A DNA stretch of 64,000 nucleotides from Bacteroidota bacterium (GCA_020832235.1 JAFIEZ010000016.1:1-64000); one strand, 5' to 3'; counted from the stretch's first letter, positions 35,103 through 43,390 are shown. Translations and numbers: made by a program. The notes: generated from the sequence alone by a model not told the origin.

Positions 35103-35669
35103 ATGACAACACTGCACATCAAAAATATGGTTTGCGATCGCTGCGTCGCTACAGCACGCCGAATACTTTTGGAGGAGGGATACACCGTTTCGGAGATTAC
35201 TCTAGGCAAAGCCGTGGTGTCGCAGGAAGCTCACGAAATCAACATGCCCCGTATTCAATGGCAGCTTCGCGACATGGGTTTCGACCTTATCTACGACCGC
35301 GATGAACAACTGGTTGTGCAGATTAAAGCCGCAATTCTTGCCTATATCCAGACGCTTGAGGGGGGGAAACAGTCCCGGAAGCTTTCCGTATTCCTTGCCG
35401 ATGCCCTGGAAATGGGCTATCAGACGTTAAGCCGCACATTCTCTGAAGTAGCCGACGATACCATTGAGCAGTACTACATCCGACTGAAAATCGAGAAGGT
35501 TAAAGAGTGGCTCACCTATGAGGAGCTTACCCTCAGTGAAATCGCCTGGAAACTGGATTATTCCAGTGTGCAGCATTTGTCCAGCCAGTTTAAAAAGACT
35601 ACCGGAATGACGGTGCGGGACTGGAAAGCACAGCAAGACCCAGACCGACAGCCTCTCGATGAGGTGTGA
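35103..35669 (+). CDS. Copper-responsive HMA-AraC transcription factor
   Basis: This 188-residue regulator joins an N-terminal ferredoxin-like HMA-type domain (about residues 1-70, metal motif NMVCDRC) with an AraC-type DNA-binding domain (about 85-178, with YQTLSRTFSEVADDTIEQYY and LSEIAWKLDYSSVQHLSSQF covering the two helix-turn-helix units). Proteins of this design are frequent beside copper genes in Bacteroidota, where the CxxC site is thought to sense Cu(I). Here it lies about 1.8 kb from copA, divergent in orientation. It has no linker domain or ligand-binding cupin, unlike classical AraC. I infer control of copA and the cus operon. Confidence 0.85.
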   Translation: MTTLHIKNMVCDRCVATARRILLEEGYTVSEITLGKAVVSQEAHEINMPRIQWQLRDMGFDLIYDRDEQLVVQIKAAILAYIQTLEGGKQSRKLSVFLADALEMGYQTLSRTFSEVADDTIEQYYIRLKIEKVKEWLTYEELTLSEIAWKLDYSSVQHLSSQFKKTTGMTVRDWKAQQDPDRQPLDEV

Positions 35670-35772
35670 TGTTTGGGGATGGATTGGCCATATAACATCC
35701 TTGCTGACATGTACGACAGGTCTTATCTGCTTCTCAACATCTAACACAATACGGGGTCATTTGAAAATCAAT

Positions 35773-36222
35773 CTAACGTTTCAAACGTGCGTCGAAATCA
35801 ACGGGATGTTGCTCAACCACCGTTACGCGTAGAAAATCCGGATGTCGTGTGTTGATAAGCACATTGTTTTCAAGAGGAACCACCGCCGATGGGACCAATA
35901 AAGCTAAATCAGACTGAGTCGATAGCCATTTCGTCCCAAAAGAACGCGTATACGTCTGATTAATCTGCCAGCTTTCATCCAATGTATCCTCCATGCGTTT
36001 CGTTGCTACGGGTAAGGATAACAAACTGGCGACCATATCGGGCGGATAGTTTTTCATGGAAACGTGGACAAGGGTTTCCAGAAGTGCCAGGCTCACGTGG
36101 GTACTGGCATAAAGCATAGGAACTCCGGAATAATTCCACCTTCCACCATATCGCATTGAGCCGGTTGCATCTAACGGGTGAAACTGTCGCCGATGAAGAC
36201 GCCATACCTGATCAAGGCTCAC
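35773..36222 (-). CDS. RES-domain toxin
   Basis: This 149-residue protein is a complete RES domain, named for its conserved Arg, Glu and Ser. WRLHRRQFHPLDATGSMRYG holds the first Arg, GRWNYSGVPMLYAS continues the NAD-binding core, and LALLETLVHV supplies the Glu. The Ser occurs in LLVPSAVVP. RES toxins of the MbcT/ParT kind degrade NAD+ or modify proteins by ADP-ribosylation. It overlaps its antitoxin by four bases (ATGA), with the antitoxin first, which is the usual Xre-RES order. Confidence 0.92.
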   Translation of the reverse strand: MSLDQVWRLHRRQFHPLDATGSMRYGGRWNYSGVPMLYASTHVSLALLETLVHVSMKNYPPDMVASLLSLPVATKRMEDTLDESWQINQTYTRSFGTKWLSTQSDLALLVPSAVVPLENNVLINTRHPDFLRVTVVEQHPVDFDARLKR

Positions 36223-36950
36223 GAAATCACTCCCCAGGCTATGCGTTCGAGGGTTTGCTCTACCAAACGGGCACCGGACTCCGACTGAATTAACGATATC
36301 GGTTTCGTGCCCCCGTATCCGTCATTGGGTTCATTCAGCCATTCATTGCCCTTATCCAGGCTGCCGAAAAAGACCGCGACAATGGCCTTCATTCGAAGAA
36401 GTCGCAACAACCGATCGGTTTCATCGGATGTGAGCCGCTGTTTGTTGATTTGTCGATGTGAGAGCGTACGTTGCTTGATAACGATGTCATAAACCTCCTC
36501 ACGTGTAACGAGTTTTTCCTGTAGCAGCTGCTCAATGATATCAGGATGTAACCCCTGATTGGTGATGTTGACCAGCGCTCGATCAATACCAAGTTCGGCT
36601 ATCATGCTATATGGATTAGCCGCTTGTGCGATCTTACCTTGATGAGTAGCTGTTTCAATAGCACGACCTTGACCCTTTTGGGCCTGAGCATCTGTCACTT
36701 CTACACCACCATCGTGTGTACGTGTATCTGTATGCACACCTGAATCTGCTACTTGGCCTTGACTATCCCTTGAATCTGTGTACAGTCCCTGATGAGTATC
36801 TATATCTTGAAACAGGACTGCTTTTAAATCAGGATTCAGATCTGCTAACCAGTACGCGAGTTTTCGCTGCCAATTATCGAGGTCATTAACCACATATGGC
36901 ACGATTACGTCGTTAGTGGTAGACTTTTTCTTGTCGTTTTCAGCATTCAT
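36219..36950 (-). CDS. Xre/MbcA/ParS-type antitoxin with long N-terminal extension
   Basis: Residues 113-243 match an entire Xre-type RES antitoxin: NPYSMIAELGID opens it, RTLSHRQINKQRLTSDETDR forms the helix-turn-helix end, and VFFGSLDKGNEWLNEPNDG with SGARLVEQTLERIAWGV is the toxin-binding domain. Ahead lies an additional 110 residues. Residues 11-47 look ordered (VPYVVNDLDNWQRKLAYW), whereas 48-112 are a Thr/His/Gln/Asp-rich low-complexity stretch containing THQG twice. ATG 36950 is chosen over TTG 36968. The extension is open without stops, so it is probably translated. The protein should neutralise the RES toxin and repress the operon. Confidence 0.85.
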   Translation of the reverse strand: MNAENDKKKSTTNDVIVPYVVNDLDNWQRKLAYWLADLNPDLKAVLFQDIDTHQGLYTDSRDSQGQVADSGVHTDTRTHDGGVEVTDAQAQKGQGRAIETATHQGKIAQAANPYSMIAELGIDRALVNITNQGLHPDIIEQLLQEKLVTREEVYDIVIKQRTLSHRQINKQRLTSDETDRLLRLLRMKAIVAVFFGSLDKGNEWLNEPNDGYGGTKPISLIQSESGARLVEQTLERIAWGVIS

Positions 36951-37100
36951 AACTTTATCACGTAGCAATATGCTTTATTTATGATGGCAAATTGCTAATA
37001 TTTTAAACAAAATGCAACCAAAAAGTCTTGATATCACAAAATTGCGCCAAAAAACTTACCGTACCAAAACATTAGAAACTTGCGAGACAAAAACTCCAGT

Positions 37101-37243
37101 ACACAACTTACACGGCTAAAACTCCTGCACAATGCAGCCACACACAAACTCCGCCAGAAGAACTCCGCCACACAACTTGTCCGGCACAAAACTCCTATGT
37201 AATGCAGCCACACACAAACTCCACCACACAACTTGTCCGCCAC
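37101..37243. repeat. Diverged tandem repeat of about 55-67 bp
   Basis: Units start ACACAACTT at 37101, near 37171 and near 37226, and contain AAAACTCCT, AATGCAGCCACACACAAAC and TCCGCC or TCCACC. The first two copies are nearly full length and the third is cut by the terminator at 37244. It occupies most of the 393-bp space between the antitoxin and the second S9 peptidase. Confidence 0.75.
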
Positions 37244-37276
37244 AAAAAAAGCCCCACCGGTATTACCAGCGAGGCT
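37244..37276 (-). terminator. Terminator downstream of the second S9 peptidase
   Basis: On the minus strand AGCC-T-CGCTGG pairs with CCGGTG-G-GGCT (with G-U pairs) and seven T residues follow. It lies about 70 bp after the peptidase stop codon. Confidence 0.75.
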
Positions 37277-37343
37277 TAGCATGTAAGTTCGAATGCTGAT
37301 TACATCCGCGCCGCATCAATGACTAATCGGCACGCTTCAGCAC

Positions 37344-39320
37344 TTATTTCAAGTGGGTATTAAACCAGTCAATCATGCGCAGGGTGTAATCATAACGTGA
37401 TGTTGAGTTCACATTGCCATGCCCCTCACCCTGATAAAGCACCAACTGCAAAGGAACATCCGGCCGTCGAACGCGCATATGACGATACAAATCAAGGGAC
37501 TGCGCAGGATGTACCCGGGTATCGTCCAGTCCGTGCATAATCAGCAACGGAGTCTGTGCACGATCTACCCAATAAACAGGCGACCGGCGAAGTTGCTCCA
37601 TCCAATTATCCCACAAACGCTTACGGGTATGAACCAGATACAGTTCTTCTGGAATATCAGAGGTTCCCCACTTCGACAAATTGTTGCTGATACCCACAAA
37701 CATCACGCCTGCAGCAAAACGATCGGAGTAATAGGTACTCATCCATGCCGTGGCATATCCGCCGTACGATCCACCGGTAACCCCAACACGATTCGGATCT
37801 ACCAATCCACGACCGATGAGGTAATCTACTCCATCCACCACGTCATCAAACTCCGCGCCGGCCGGATCAACCTGACTCGATTTGATAAACTCTAGTCCAC
37901 GACCAGTACTTCCGCGGTAATTCGGATAGAATACGAAGTATCCCTGAGCCGAGCCGAAGTGCCCGGGCGTTGAATAGCCGGTGAGCCAGCCATCGCTATA
38001 ATGCGATTCCGGACCGCCGTGTACCACGGTAATGAGCGGATACGTCTGTCCTTCGCGGAAGTTGAGCGGGTAGTAGAGCATACCTTCGATTTCAAAGGCG
38101 CCATCGCGGGCGGTGTAACGAACCACCTCTACCCTGCCGAGATCTTTTTCATCCAGCCATGGATTCGAGTTGGTGCCGCGTGTAAGCTGTCCGTCGCGGT
38201 AAACAAACACCTCAGCCGGATGCTGATTGCTGTTTCCGGTGAAGGCAATGGTGCCGTTGTCGGCCACGGTGAACCGGGTCAGGTGCACAGCAGGACGATC
38301 AATAATACGCGTGAAATTCGATCCGTTTGGCGCAACGGTTCCGAAAATGGTTTTCACACCTTGTGATGCCAGGAAGTGAATGGTGTTGGCATCGCTCCAG
38401 CGCAGCTGCTCGAACTTGCCACGAAACTCGGGCAGCACGTTAACCGGGGTTCCGCCCTCGGCAGAAACGACCATGAGTCGACCGTCGATGGGATCGTGAA
38501 TGTCATGTCCGGCGCGGAGTGCGAGCTGACTTCCATCCGGCGACCAGTGGATTTCAGCGAGTTTACCGGCATTATCGATGGTATTTAACAGGCTTCGCGT
38601 GCGATAGTCCACAATGTGGATTTTCTTGAACATCAGCTCGTCGTCCACATGCGGGGTTGGGGCGATAGCCAGGGCGATTTTGCTGCGATCAGGATTAAAC
38701 TCGGCGATGTACACACTTCCCGGCAGGTCGATCAGGTGAGGCTCGTGGCCTTCGCGGGCTACATTCTGAATATAAGCCTTGATGTTCGGGATATTCTCCT
38801 CGAACAGAATAGGCTGGTACGGAAGTTCCGACTCGGGGAGATCTAGCACTTCGTTGGCGGTGTAGAGAATGTGATTCCCGTCGGCTGCCCAGCTGTAGCC
38901 ACGGATTGCGGTTTCGTGCGCATGAAGGCGCACCGGCTCACCGCCTGTTACCGCGATTTCATAGAGGGCATTGGTGCGGTCCCCGTCGCGGCGGGCTGTA
39001 AACGAGATGGTTCCGTGCTCGGGACGAAACTGCACCCCGCCCACGTTTCCGTCGGTAATCAGGGCGCGGCTCTCACCGGAAGCCACATCATAAGCGTAAA
39101 GGTGTACCGCAGCGCGGCGGTTCTCCACGAGCGGGTCGGCCGGTACGATGAGCGTGTACGCGATGGTTTGTCCATCAGGCGAGATGGCCGTTACGCTTAC
39201 ATTCTGGATCTTGGCGATATCCAGCGCCGTGAGACCGTTCTGCGCACTCAGGCTCGCCGAGAGCATAAGCAGCATCACAGCCAGCGCCGAAACAACGCGT
39301 TGTAATCGATTGACTTGCAT
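37344..39320 (-). CDS. Secreted S9-family peptidase (dipeptidyl/acylaminoacyl peptidase type)
   Basis: This 658-residue protein begins at ATG 39320 with a signal peptide (VVSALAVMLLMLSASLSAQ); a longer frame to 39380 lacks a plausible signal and is rejected. A WD40-like beta-propeller (about residues 30-360) precedes the alpha/beta-hydrolase domain. The nucleophile is Ser518 in TGGSYGGYA, the acid lies in HGLDDTRV, and the His lies in QGEGHGN. HGGPESHY forms the oxyanion region. The enzyme probably removes di- or oligopeptides or acyl-amino acids from peptides outside the cytoplasm, complementing the peptidase at 12.7 kb. It is monocistronic. Confidence 0.92.
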   Translation of the reverse strand: MQVNRLQRVVSALAVMLLMLSASLSAQNGLTALDIAKIQNVSVTAISPDGQTIAYTLIVPADPLVENRRAAVHLYAYDVASGESRALITDGNVGGVQFRPEHGTISFTARRDGDRTNALYEIAVTGGEPVRLHAHETAIRGYSWAADGNHILYTANEVLDLPESELPYQPILFEENIPNIKAYIQNVAREGHEPHLIDLPGSVYIAEFNPDRSKIALAIAPTPHVDDELMFKKIHIVDYRTRSLLNTIDNAGKLAEIHWSPDGSQLALRAGHDIHDPIDGRLMVVSAEGGTPVNVLPEFRGKFEQLRWSDANTIHFLASQGVKTIFGTVAPNGSNFTRIIDRPAVHLTRFTVADNGTIAFTGNSNQHPAEVFVYRDGQLTRGTNSNPWLDEKDLGRVEVVRYTARDGAFEIEGMLYYPLNFREGQTYPLITVVHGGPESHYSDGWLTGYSTPGHFGSAQGYFVFYPNYRGSTGRGLEFIKSSQVDPAGAEFDDVVDGVDYLIGRGLVDPNRVGVTGGSYGGYATAWMSTYYSDRFAAGVMFVGISNNLSKWGTSDIPEELYLVHTRKRLWDNWMEQLRRSPVYWVDRAQTPLLIMHGLDDTRVHPAQSLDLYRHMRVRRPDVPLQLVLYQGEGHGNVNSTSRYDYTLRMIDWFNTHLK

Positions 39321-39656
39321 AATAGTATGTATTGGTTGAGGTTTGATAAATACTGTTGAAACGATTGCCGGTGAAGTCATGCATCCTACTTAACAGTACA
39401 TCGGATTAAATACAATACCCTGGAGGAGGAACACCCCGAGCCAAATCAACTGAGCATAAACAGGTAATTCGAGCCGTTTGTGTCACCCTGCTTGGGACAT
39501 CGTCATATCGGAGCCATAACCCTATGGCATCCGGTAGCATACCTTTTCCGGCACAAGAGTAAATAATATAGGGATTTCGGTCCACCTCGACGATAACTAC
39601 CGACCCTGGCGCGACCGATTTTGTGATTATTTACAGATGCAAAAGCGACGGATTAT

Positions 39657-39989
39657 CTACAAATCCATCATAATACGAAGGCGCTGGCGAACCACATCAG
39701 CATCGGCATCACTCAACGAACCTATTTTTGAAACAAGTCGTCTATTATCAATGGCTCTTATCTGATCAAAAAGGATTTCAGATGGTTTGTCGAGTCCACA
39801 CGCAGTGCCAACGCTATACCGCAGCAGACTTGCTCCCATCAGTCGACTGGTTATCGGACATATCAACGTCGATGGATGGCCGGTTTCGTTGAGAAGATCA
39901 GTTTGCACGATAACAACGGGCCTCATTTTACCCGGTTCAGTACCAAATCTGGGAGACAAATCAGCCATCCATATATCAAATTGCTGCAT
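39657..39989 (-). CDS. MazF/PemK-type mRNA interferase
   Basis: This 110-residue toxin has the MazF fold: FDIWMADLSPRFGTEPGKMRPVVIVQ carries the N-terminal strand and the catalytic GKMRP Arg. TLICPITSRL supplies the conserved Thr/Ser strand, and LFDQIRAIDNRRL the second conserved region. Such toxins cut single-stranded mRNA at short motifs. The start overlaps the stop of the preceding antitoxin gene by one base (TAATG), a typical antitoxin-first operon. The 276-bp space after it holds no gene that I can see. Confidence 0.92.
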   Translation of the reverse strand: MQQFDIWMADLSPRFGTEPGKMRPVVIVQTDLLNETGHPSTLICPITSRLMGASLLRYSVGTACGLDKPSEILFDQIRAIDNRRLVSKIGSLSDADADVVRQRLRIMMDL

Positions 39990-40213
39990 TAATCCTCCAT
40001 TCCATCGAGTTCAGACAGGATTCGCATCGAATTTTCCCTTACCAATTCGGAGTCTTTCCGGAGTTGCTCTCTGATCAGCTTACGGCTGATTTCAACATTG
40101 TACCGAGCTACGGCATCGTTAATGTATCGATTCCTTGGGATATCAATTTCATTGATAATTCGCTCTGTCTCTTCGAAAACGGATTCATCAAGTTTTAGTG
40201 ATATATTTTTCAT
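39989..40213 (-). CDS. Ribbon-helix-helix antitoxin of the MazF pair
   Basis: This 74-residue protein has the short ribbon-helix-helix layout: MKNISLKLDESVFEETERII followed by IPRNRYINDAVARYN, the form of MazE/CopG-like antitoxins. The C-terminal acidic helix (about residues 45-74) would bind the MazF active site. It precedes the toxin with a one-base overlap. A 23-bp palindrome begins nine bases upstream of its start codon and is the obvious autoregulatory site. Confidence 0.88.
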   Translation of the reverse strand: MKNISLKLDESVFEETERIINEIDIPRNRYINDAVARYNVEISRKLIREQLRKDSELVRENSMRILSELDGMED

Positions 40214-40221
40214 CGTCGAAT

Positions 40222-40244
40222 AGTATATATTAATCGTATATACT
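40222..40244. promoter_or_regulatory. Palindromic operator of the MazEF-type operon
   Basis: AGTATATA (40222-40229) and TATATACT (40237-40244) are perfect inverted repeats around a 7-bp spacer, just upstream of the antitoxin ATG at 40213. Position and symmetry fit a ribbon-helix-helix operator overlapping the promoter. Confidence 0.6.
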
Positions 40245-40360
40245 AATATAACATATCGATTACTATTTCACCACTATATCATCGTTATCTTTCTGAAAGA
40301 TGTTAGGGAAGCTCGTCAATACCAAAGAAGTACGAAACGAAACATACCCCTAGCTGATTA

Positions 40361-41119
40361 TCAAAAAAACCGGATTTTCAGATGGGCGGGGACTTCGGTA
40401 AGTGGGGCATCCGGCGCGGGGATTTCATCGCTCGGAATAAAGGCCGGACGATTTACGCAGAGTATGGTGCGCTCGATGTCGGTCGGATTTTCATATTTAT
40501 GCACGAAATGATGCGGCCAGAAGTGCGCCATCCCCGCAGGCAATGCAACGCCCTGTAGCAACAGTCCGTCGCTGAGCGCCATCTCACCTTCGGCCATCTG
40601 CTCATGGTAGTGTGCCGGGATGTTGCCTCCGGCCGGAATCCGCAGTCGATATACGCCGCAGTCACTGCTTTCGTGAATAATGTCGACCTTGCCAAAATTG
40701 TTGATTTCCAGACCGATGTTTACATCCTCCCGCTTGCGCAGCACGGTGAGTCCGGGCACAGCCTCGCTTTTCAGGGCCGATGGCTTGCGCAACTGCAGGC
40801 GAACCGCCTCAACTGGCGCCTGCTCCCGATCTGCGATGGGATCGGCCAACATGTACGCACACAAGGCCTGAGCCGCCGTTTCCAGCAGTCGAAAATGACA
40901 CGCCTCCAGCAGAAAACGTATCTCCCCGTACACTTTGGAGTAGTCTACACTCCGATTCAAACTCGCATCATCGCCGGCCTGCGCGGTTTTTAGATACAGA
41001 TCAATATCGACCAGCAAGGTCTGCCGTTCGTGACGCTCATGACGATGGATGCCGATAAAACACGGCACCGACATGTTGTGGATAGAGATCACATCAAATT
41101 GTTCAGCGGAGAAGGTCAT
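40361..41119 (-). CDS. FolB-like dihydroneopterin aldolase fused to a cupin domain
   Basis: Residues 1-130 match the dihydroneopterin aldolase/FolB fold: FDVISIHNMSVPCFIGIHRH, the strand LLVDIDLYL, NRSVDYSKVYGEI and the closing RLQLRKPSAL with the conserved Lys-Pro. FolB splits dihydroneopterin in folate synthesis; paralogues act in tetrahydromonapterin and other pteridine routes. Residues 135-235 form a cupin: IPAHYHEQMAEGEMAL and PAGMAHFWPHHFVHKYENP carry His/Glu residues of the metal site. This fusion is unusual. The following genes, 47 and 155 bp away on the same strand side, encode a CYTH protein and a DHFR/RibD-like reductase, suggesting a small pterin-linked cluster. FolB activity is likely; the cupin role is unknown. 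Confidence 0.8.
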   Translation of the reverse strand: MTFSAEQFDVISIHNMSVPCFIGIHRHERHERQTLLVDIDLYLKTAQAGDDASLNRSVDYSKVYGEIRFLLEACHFRLLETAAQALCAYMLADPIADREQAPVEAVRLQLRKPSALKSEAVPGLTVLRKREDVNIGLEINNFGKVDIIHESSDCGVYRLRIPAGGNIPAHYHEQMAEGEMALSDGLLLQGVALPAGMAHFWPHHFVHKYENPTDIERTILCVNRPAFIPSDEIPAPDAPLTEVPAHLKIRFF

Positions 41120-41166
41120 AGCGGTTGGGTTGGTAAAGAGAACGTTTGAGTAGGCATTGCAAGTAG

Positions 41167-41739
41167 TTACCGGTCTCCATGCAGCAGGTCAAAAAGGGCG
41201 ATTTCGCAGCGCTCCCTCCCCTGAAATCCGGTTGCGGCCGCGTAATGCTCAATCACCGCGCGGGCTTCTTCCCAGGTATTCACGCCTACAGCCTCGAATT
41301 CCACGCATCGCGCGGTTTTATCGCCCGACCGGGCCAAATAATGCACAATCTCGCAGTCCGGAAAATCGAAAATATCCACCCGCTTGAAAATGCCGAACTC
41401 CCGTGGCTCTCCGAAACTGCGCAAAAAGGTGTAAATGGCCTCTTTCTGGGAAGCGGGATTCTTCAGCGCGAGGTTTACCTCTACACGATTACGGGTGTCG
41501 CCTCCGTAGGTTTTTACGGTGAGCTGCTGAATCTCTTCGTCGTGCCGGTGACGGTAGATGAAATCCGGTCGATCTGCAAAGGTGAAGTAGGTATCGGTCA
41601 CGTCGAGGTGTTTTTCGATGGGCGTACCAAGGGCGCGGAGGGTGGAAAAAAACGATTCCGCATCGAAGCGGTCATCCAGCAGATATTTGACTTCAAATTC
41701 TTTGAATTCGGAGGTTACCGTGTCGAGGGTTGGTTGCAT
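41167..41739 (-). CDS. CYTH-domain triphosphate tunnel protein
   Basis: This 190-residue protein carries the N-terminal CYTH signature FKEFEVKYLL (ExExK-type), followed by alternating charged strands including DTYFTFADRPDFIYRHRHDE, QQLTVKTYGG, NRVEVNLAL and ARCVEFEAVGV. These line the tunnel that binds triphosphates. Family members are class IV adenylate cyclases, thiamine triphosphatases or inorganic triphosphatases; the sequence does not tell which. It lies 47 bp upstream of the FolB-cupin gene on the same strand. A pterin triphosphate as substrate is only a contextual guess. Confidence 0.85.
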   Translation of the reverse strand: MQPTLDTVTSEFKEFEVKYLLDDRFDAESFFSTLRALGTPIEKHLDVTDTYFTFADRPDFIYRHRHDEEIQQLTVKTYGGDTRNRVEVNLALKNPASQKEAIYTFLRSFGEPREFGIFKRVDIFDFPDCEIVHYLARSGDKTARCVEFEAVGVNTWEEARAVIEHYAAATGFQGRERCEIALFDLLHGDR

Positions 41740-41894
41740 GTAGTTTGATTACATTGATATTTTTTTACCTGTATAACCCCATTGACTCGCAGGAGGTTCA
41801 GTTAACAAACAGGTTTTTCAAGAAGATACGATTTCACCTTGTAATGAATGAATACCCGCCTGCGTTTAACACCACCAATGAAAAAGTGGAGAAA

Positions 41895-42542
41895 CTATTT
41901 CACCTTGTAATGGATAAAAACCAGGTCTTTATCGGAGCAAACATGGTGGAGGTGGAAGTGGACCAGGTCGGGGAGGCCGGTCTGAACCAGGGGAACGCCG
42001 TCTTCCCGGGCAACGAGCAGCGGACAAACCGTTAGAATGAGCTCGTCGACCACTCCGGCATCGTAAAACATCCGGTTGATGCCGCCACCACCGAGCAACA
42101 GCACACGTCGGCATCCCGCATCACGCAGGGAATTTACCGCGGCCAGCACCGGCGCATGAACCGTAGTCGTTTCGTCGTATACGATGTTTCGCACTTTTTC
42201 AGCGCGGGAATCGTCGGGGATTTCCAGCGGGGAGGAAGACACGAGCCAGCGCTCGGCGTAAGATTGCTTCCAGAAAATATGATCGTGTGGAATGCCCCGA
42301 TTCGTGAGGGTCAACCAAGTGGGGTATGATCCGTCCTCGCGGGACTGTTCAATAACACCGCCTCCGGCCTTGAGTGTGCTGGAGCCCAGGATCACGGCAT
42401 CGCAGGTGCGAATGTGCCGGAGCAGGTTCTGCCAGTCGGCTTCGTTGGAAAAGCCTTGCTGATGGCGTTCGGCATCGGTTTGATCGGGATGAGTAGCTAC
42501 GTATCCGTCGATGGATGCCGCCATGATATTGATGATTCTCAC
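41895..42542 (-). CDS. DHFR/RibD C-terminal-type reductase
   Basis: This 215-residue protein has the RibD_C/dihydrofolate-reductase-like fold: MRIINIMAASIDGYVA is the N-terminal strand with the substrate loop, CDAVILGSSTLKAGGG the second strand, and RRVLLLGGGGINRMFYDAG the NADPH-binding GGGG region. The ending VVDELILTVCPLLV is typical. Enzymes of this family reduce pyrimidine or pterin-like intermediates. The start overlaps the end of the Rpn nuclease gene by four bases. A 16-bp segment covering its last codons is repeated 66 bp downstream (41831-41846). Confidence 0.8.
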   Translation of the reverse strand: MRIINIMAASIDGYVATHPDQTDAERHQQGFSNEADWQNLLRHIRTCDAVILGSSTLKAGGGVIEQSREDGSYPTWLTLTNRGIPHDHIFWKQSYAERWLVSSSPLEIPDDSRAEKVRNIVYDETTTVHAPVLAAVNSLRDAGCRRVLLLGGGGINRMFYDAGVVDELILTVCPLLVAREDGVPLVQTGLPDLVHFHLHHVCSDKDLVFIHYKVK

Positions 42543-43390
42543 GGGTTGCTAAACCCTCCACTTTTACTCGTTTTGAGGGATTCAATTTCTTGAATGGTAA
42601 GCCCTGTAACGCGCGCTACGAAATCTTCGGAAAGTTTTTCGTCCAGCAATTTCAAGGCCATCTTGATTTTTTCATTCATTATTCCCTGTTGCATTCCCTG
42701 TTGCATTCCTTGTTGCATTCCCTGTTGCATTCCTTGCTGGTAGATAATATCCGTTTTAATGTCAGACGTAATTGGCATCGTATTTATTTCCTCCAAAACT
42801 ACTTCTTGAATTCTTACTAATTTGGACAATACCTTCAAATGTGTCAAGTATTTCTCAAGATCAGCGTCTGTTTTTGATAATTTATATATTCGACTGAGAA
42901 TAAGCTTAACAACTACATTTGGTTTTTGGTTCTTGAAGTCAGCAAAGACTGCAGCCAGTACAATTTCTGGGATGTCAGATTTCAAAAACCACCTGTATGA
43001 ATACTCTCTGAGCCAGACTAGCTGGAATGAATACTTCAACCCAACAAAGTTCAAAGTAGTAGGATATTCCCATTTCTTGTTCCCCAAGTATACCACATAC
43101 TGACGCATTGGTAACTTATATTTTCTACTCACCAATGCAAGATACTCAAGCATCCGATAATGCATTTCGGCATCGGGATTACTTTGAAATTCAATTTGAA
43201 CTATTTCGGGCTCGTTCGCTGTATCTAACCAAACCTTCTTTAAAAAATCCGTCTCTCGCTTAACCGTAGAATGGATAGTCATATTTACCGGTTCTGAGCG
43301 TTTAAGTTTGAGATTGAGCATAGAAAATATGGTTTTCCCAAGTACGTTTTCTACGCTCTCTTTCAGAATTTTATCGTACCAATGTGCCAT
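42539..43390 (-). CDS. Rpn-family (PD-(D/E)XK) nuclease-like protein
   Basis: This 283-residue protein belongs to the recombination-promoting nuclease/YhgA-like group. The nuclease-core motif appears as EIVQIEFQSNPDAEMHYRMLEYLAL (residues about 62-86, giving E-x-Q after the catalytic Asp region). A region rich in hydrophobic strands follows (QYVVYLGNKKW, LVWLREYSYRWF). Near the C-terminus the tetrapeptide MQQG is repeated five times, encoded by a 12-bp tandem repeat, followed by a helical tail typical of these proteins. Rpn proteins make DNA breaks and promote RecA-independent recombination; some act in defence. The gene is AT-rich compared with neighbours, which suggests transfer. Confidence 0.8.
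   Translation of the reverse strand: MAHWYDKILKESVENVLGKTIFSMLNLKLKRSEPVNMTIHSTVKRETDFLKKVWLDTANEPEIVQIEFQSNPDAEMHYRMLEYLALVSRKYKLPMRQYVVYLGNKKWEYPTTLNFVGLKYSFQLVWLREYSYRWFLKSDIPEIVLAAVFADFKNQKPNVVVKLILSRIYKLSKTDADLEKYLTHLKVLSKLVRIQEVVLEEINTMPITSDIKTDIIYQQGMQQGMQQGMQQGMQQGIMNEKIKMALKLLDEKLSEDFVARVTGLTIQEIESLKTSKSGGFSNP
42683..42745. repeat. 12-bp coding tandem repeat (MQQG x5)
   Basis: The + strand shows CCCTGTTGCATT and single-base variants five times in succession. Read on the minus strand it encodes the MQQG run of the Rpn nuclease. A change of copy number would keep the frame. Confidence 0.85.

Noticed and set aside
37034-37282. 82-residue Cys-rich minus-strand frame
   Set aside because: It is encoded by the 37.1-kb repeat and the terminator, so Cys content is an artefact of TGT-rich repeats.
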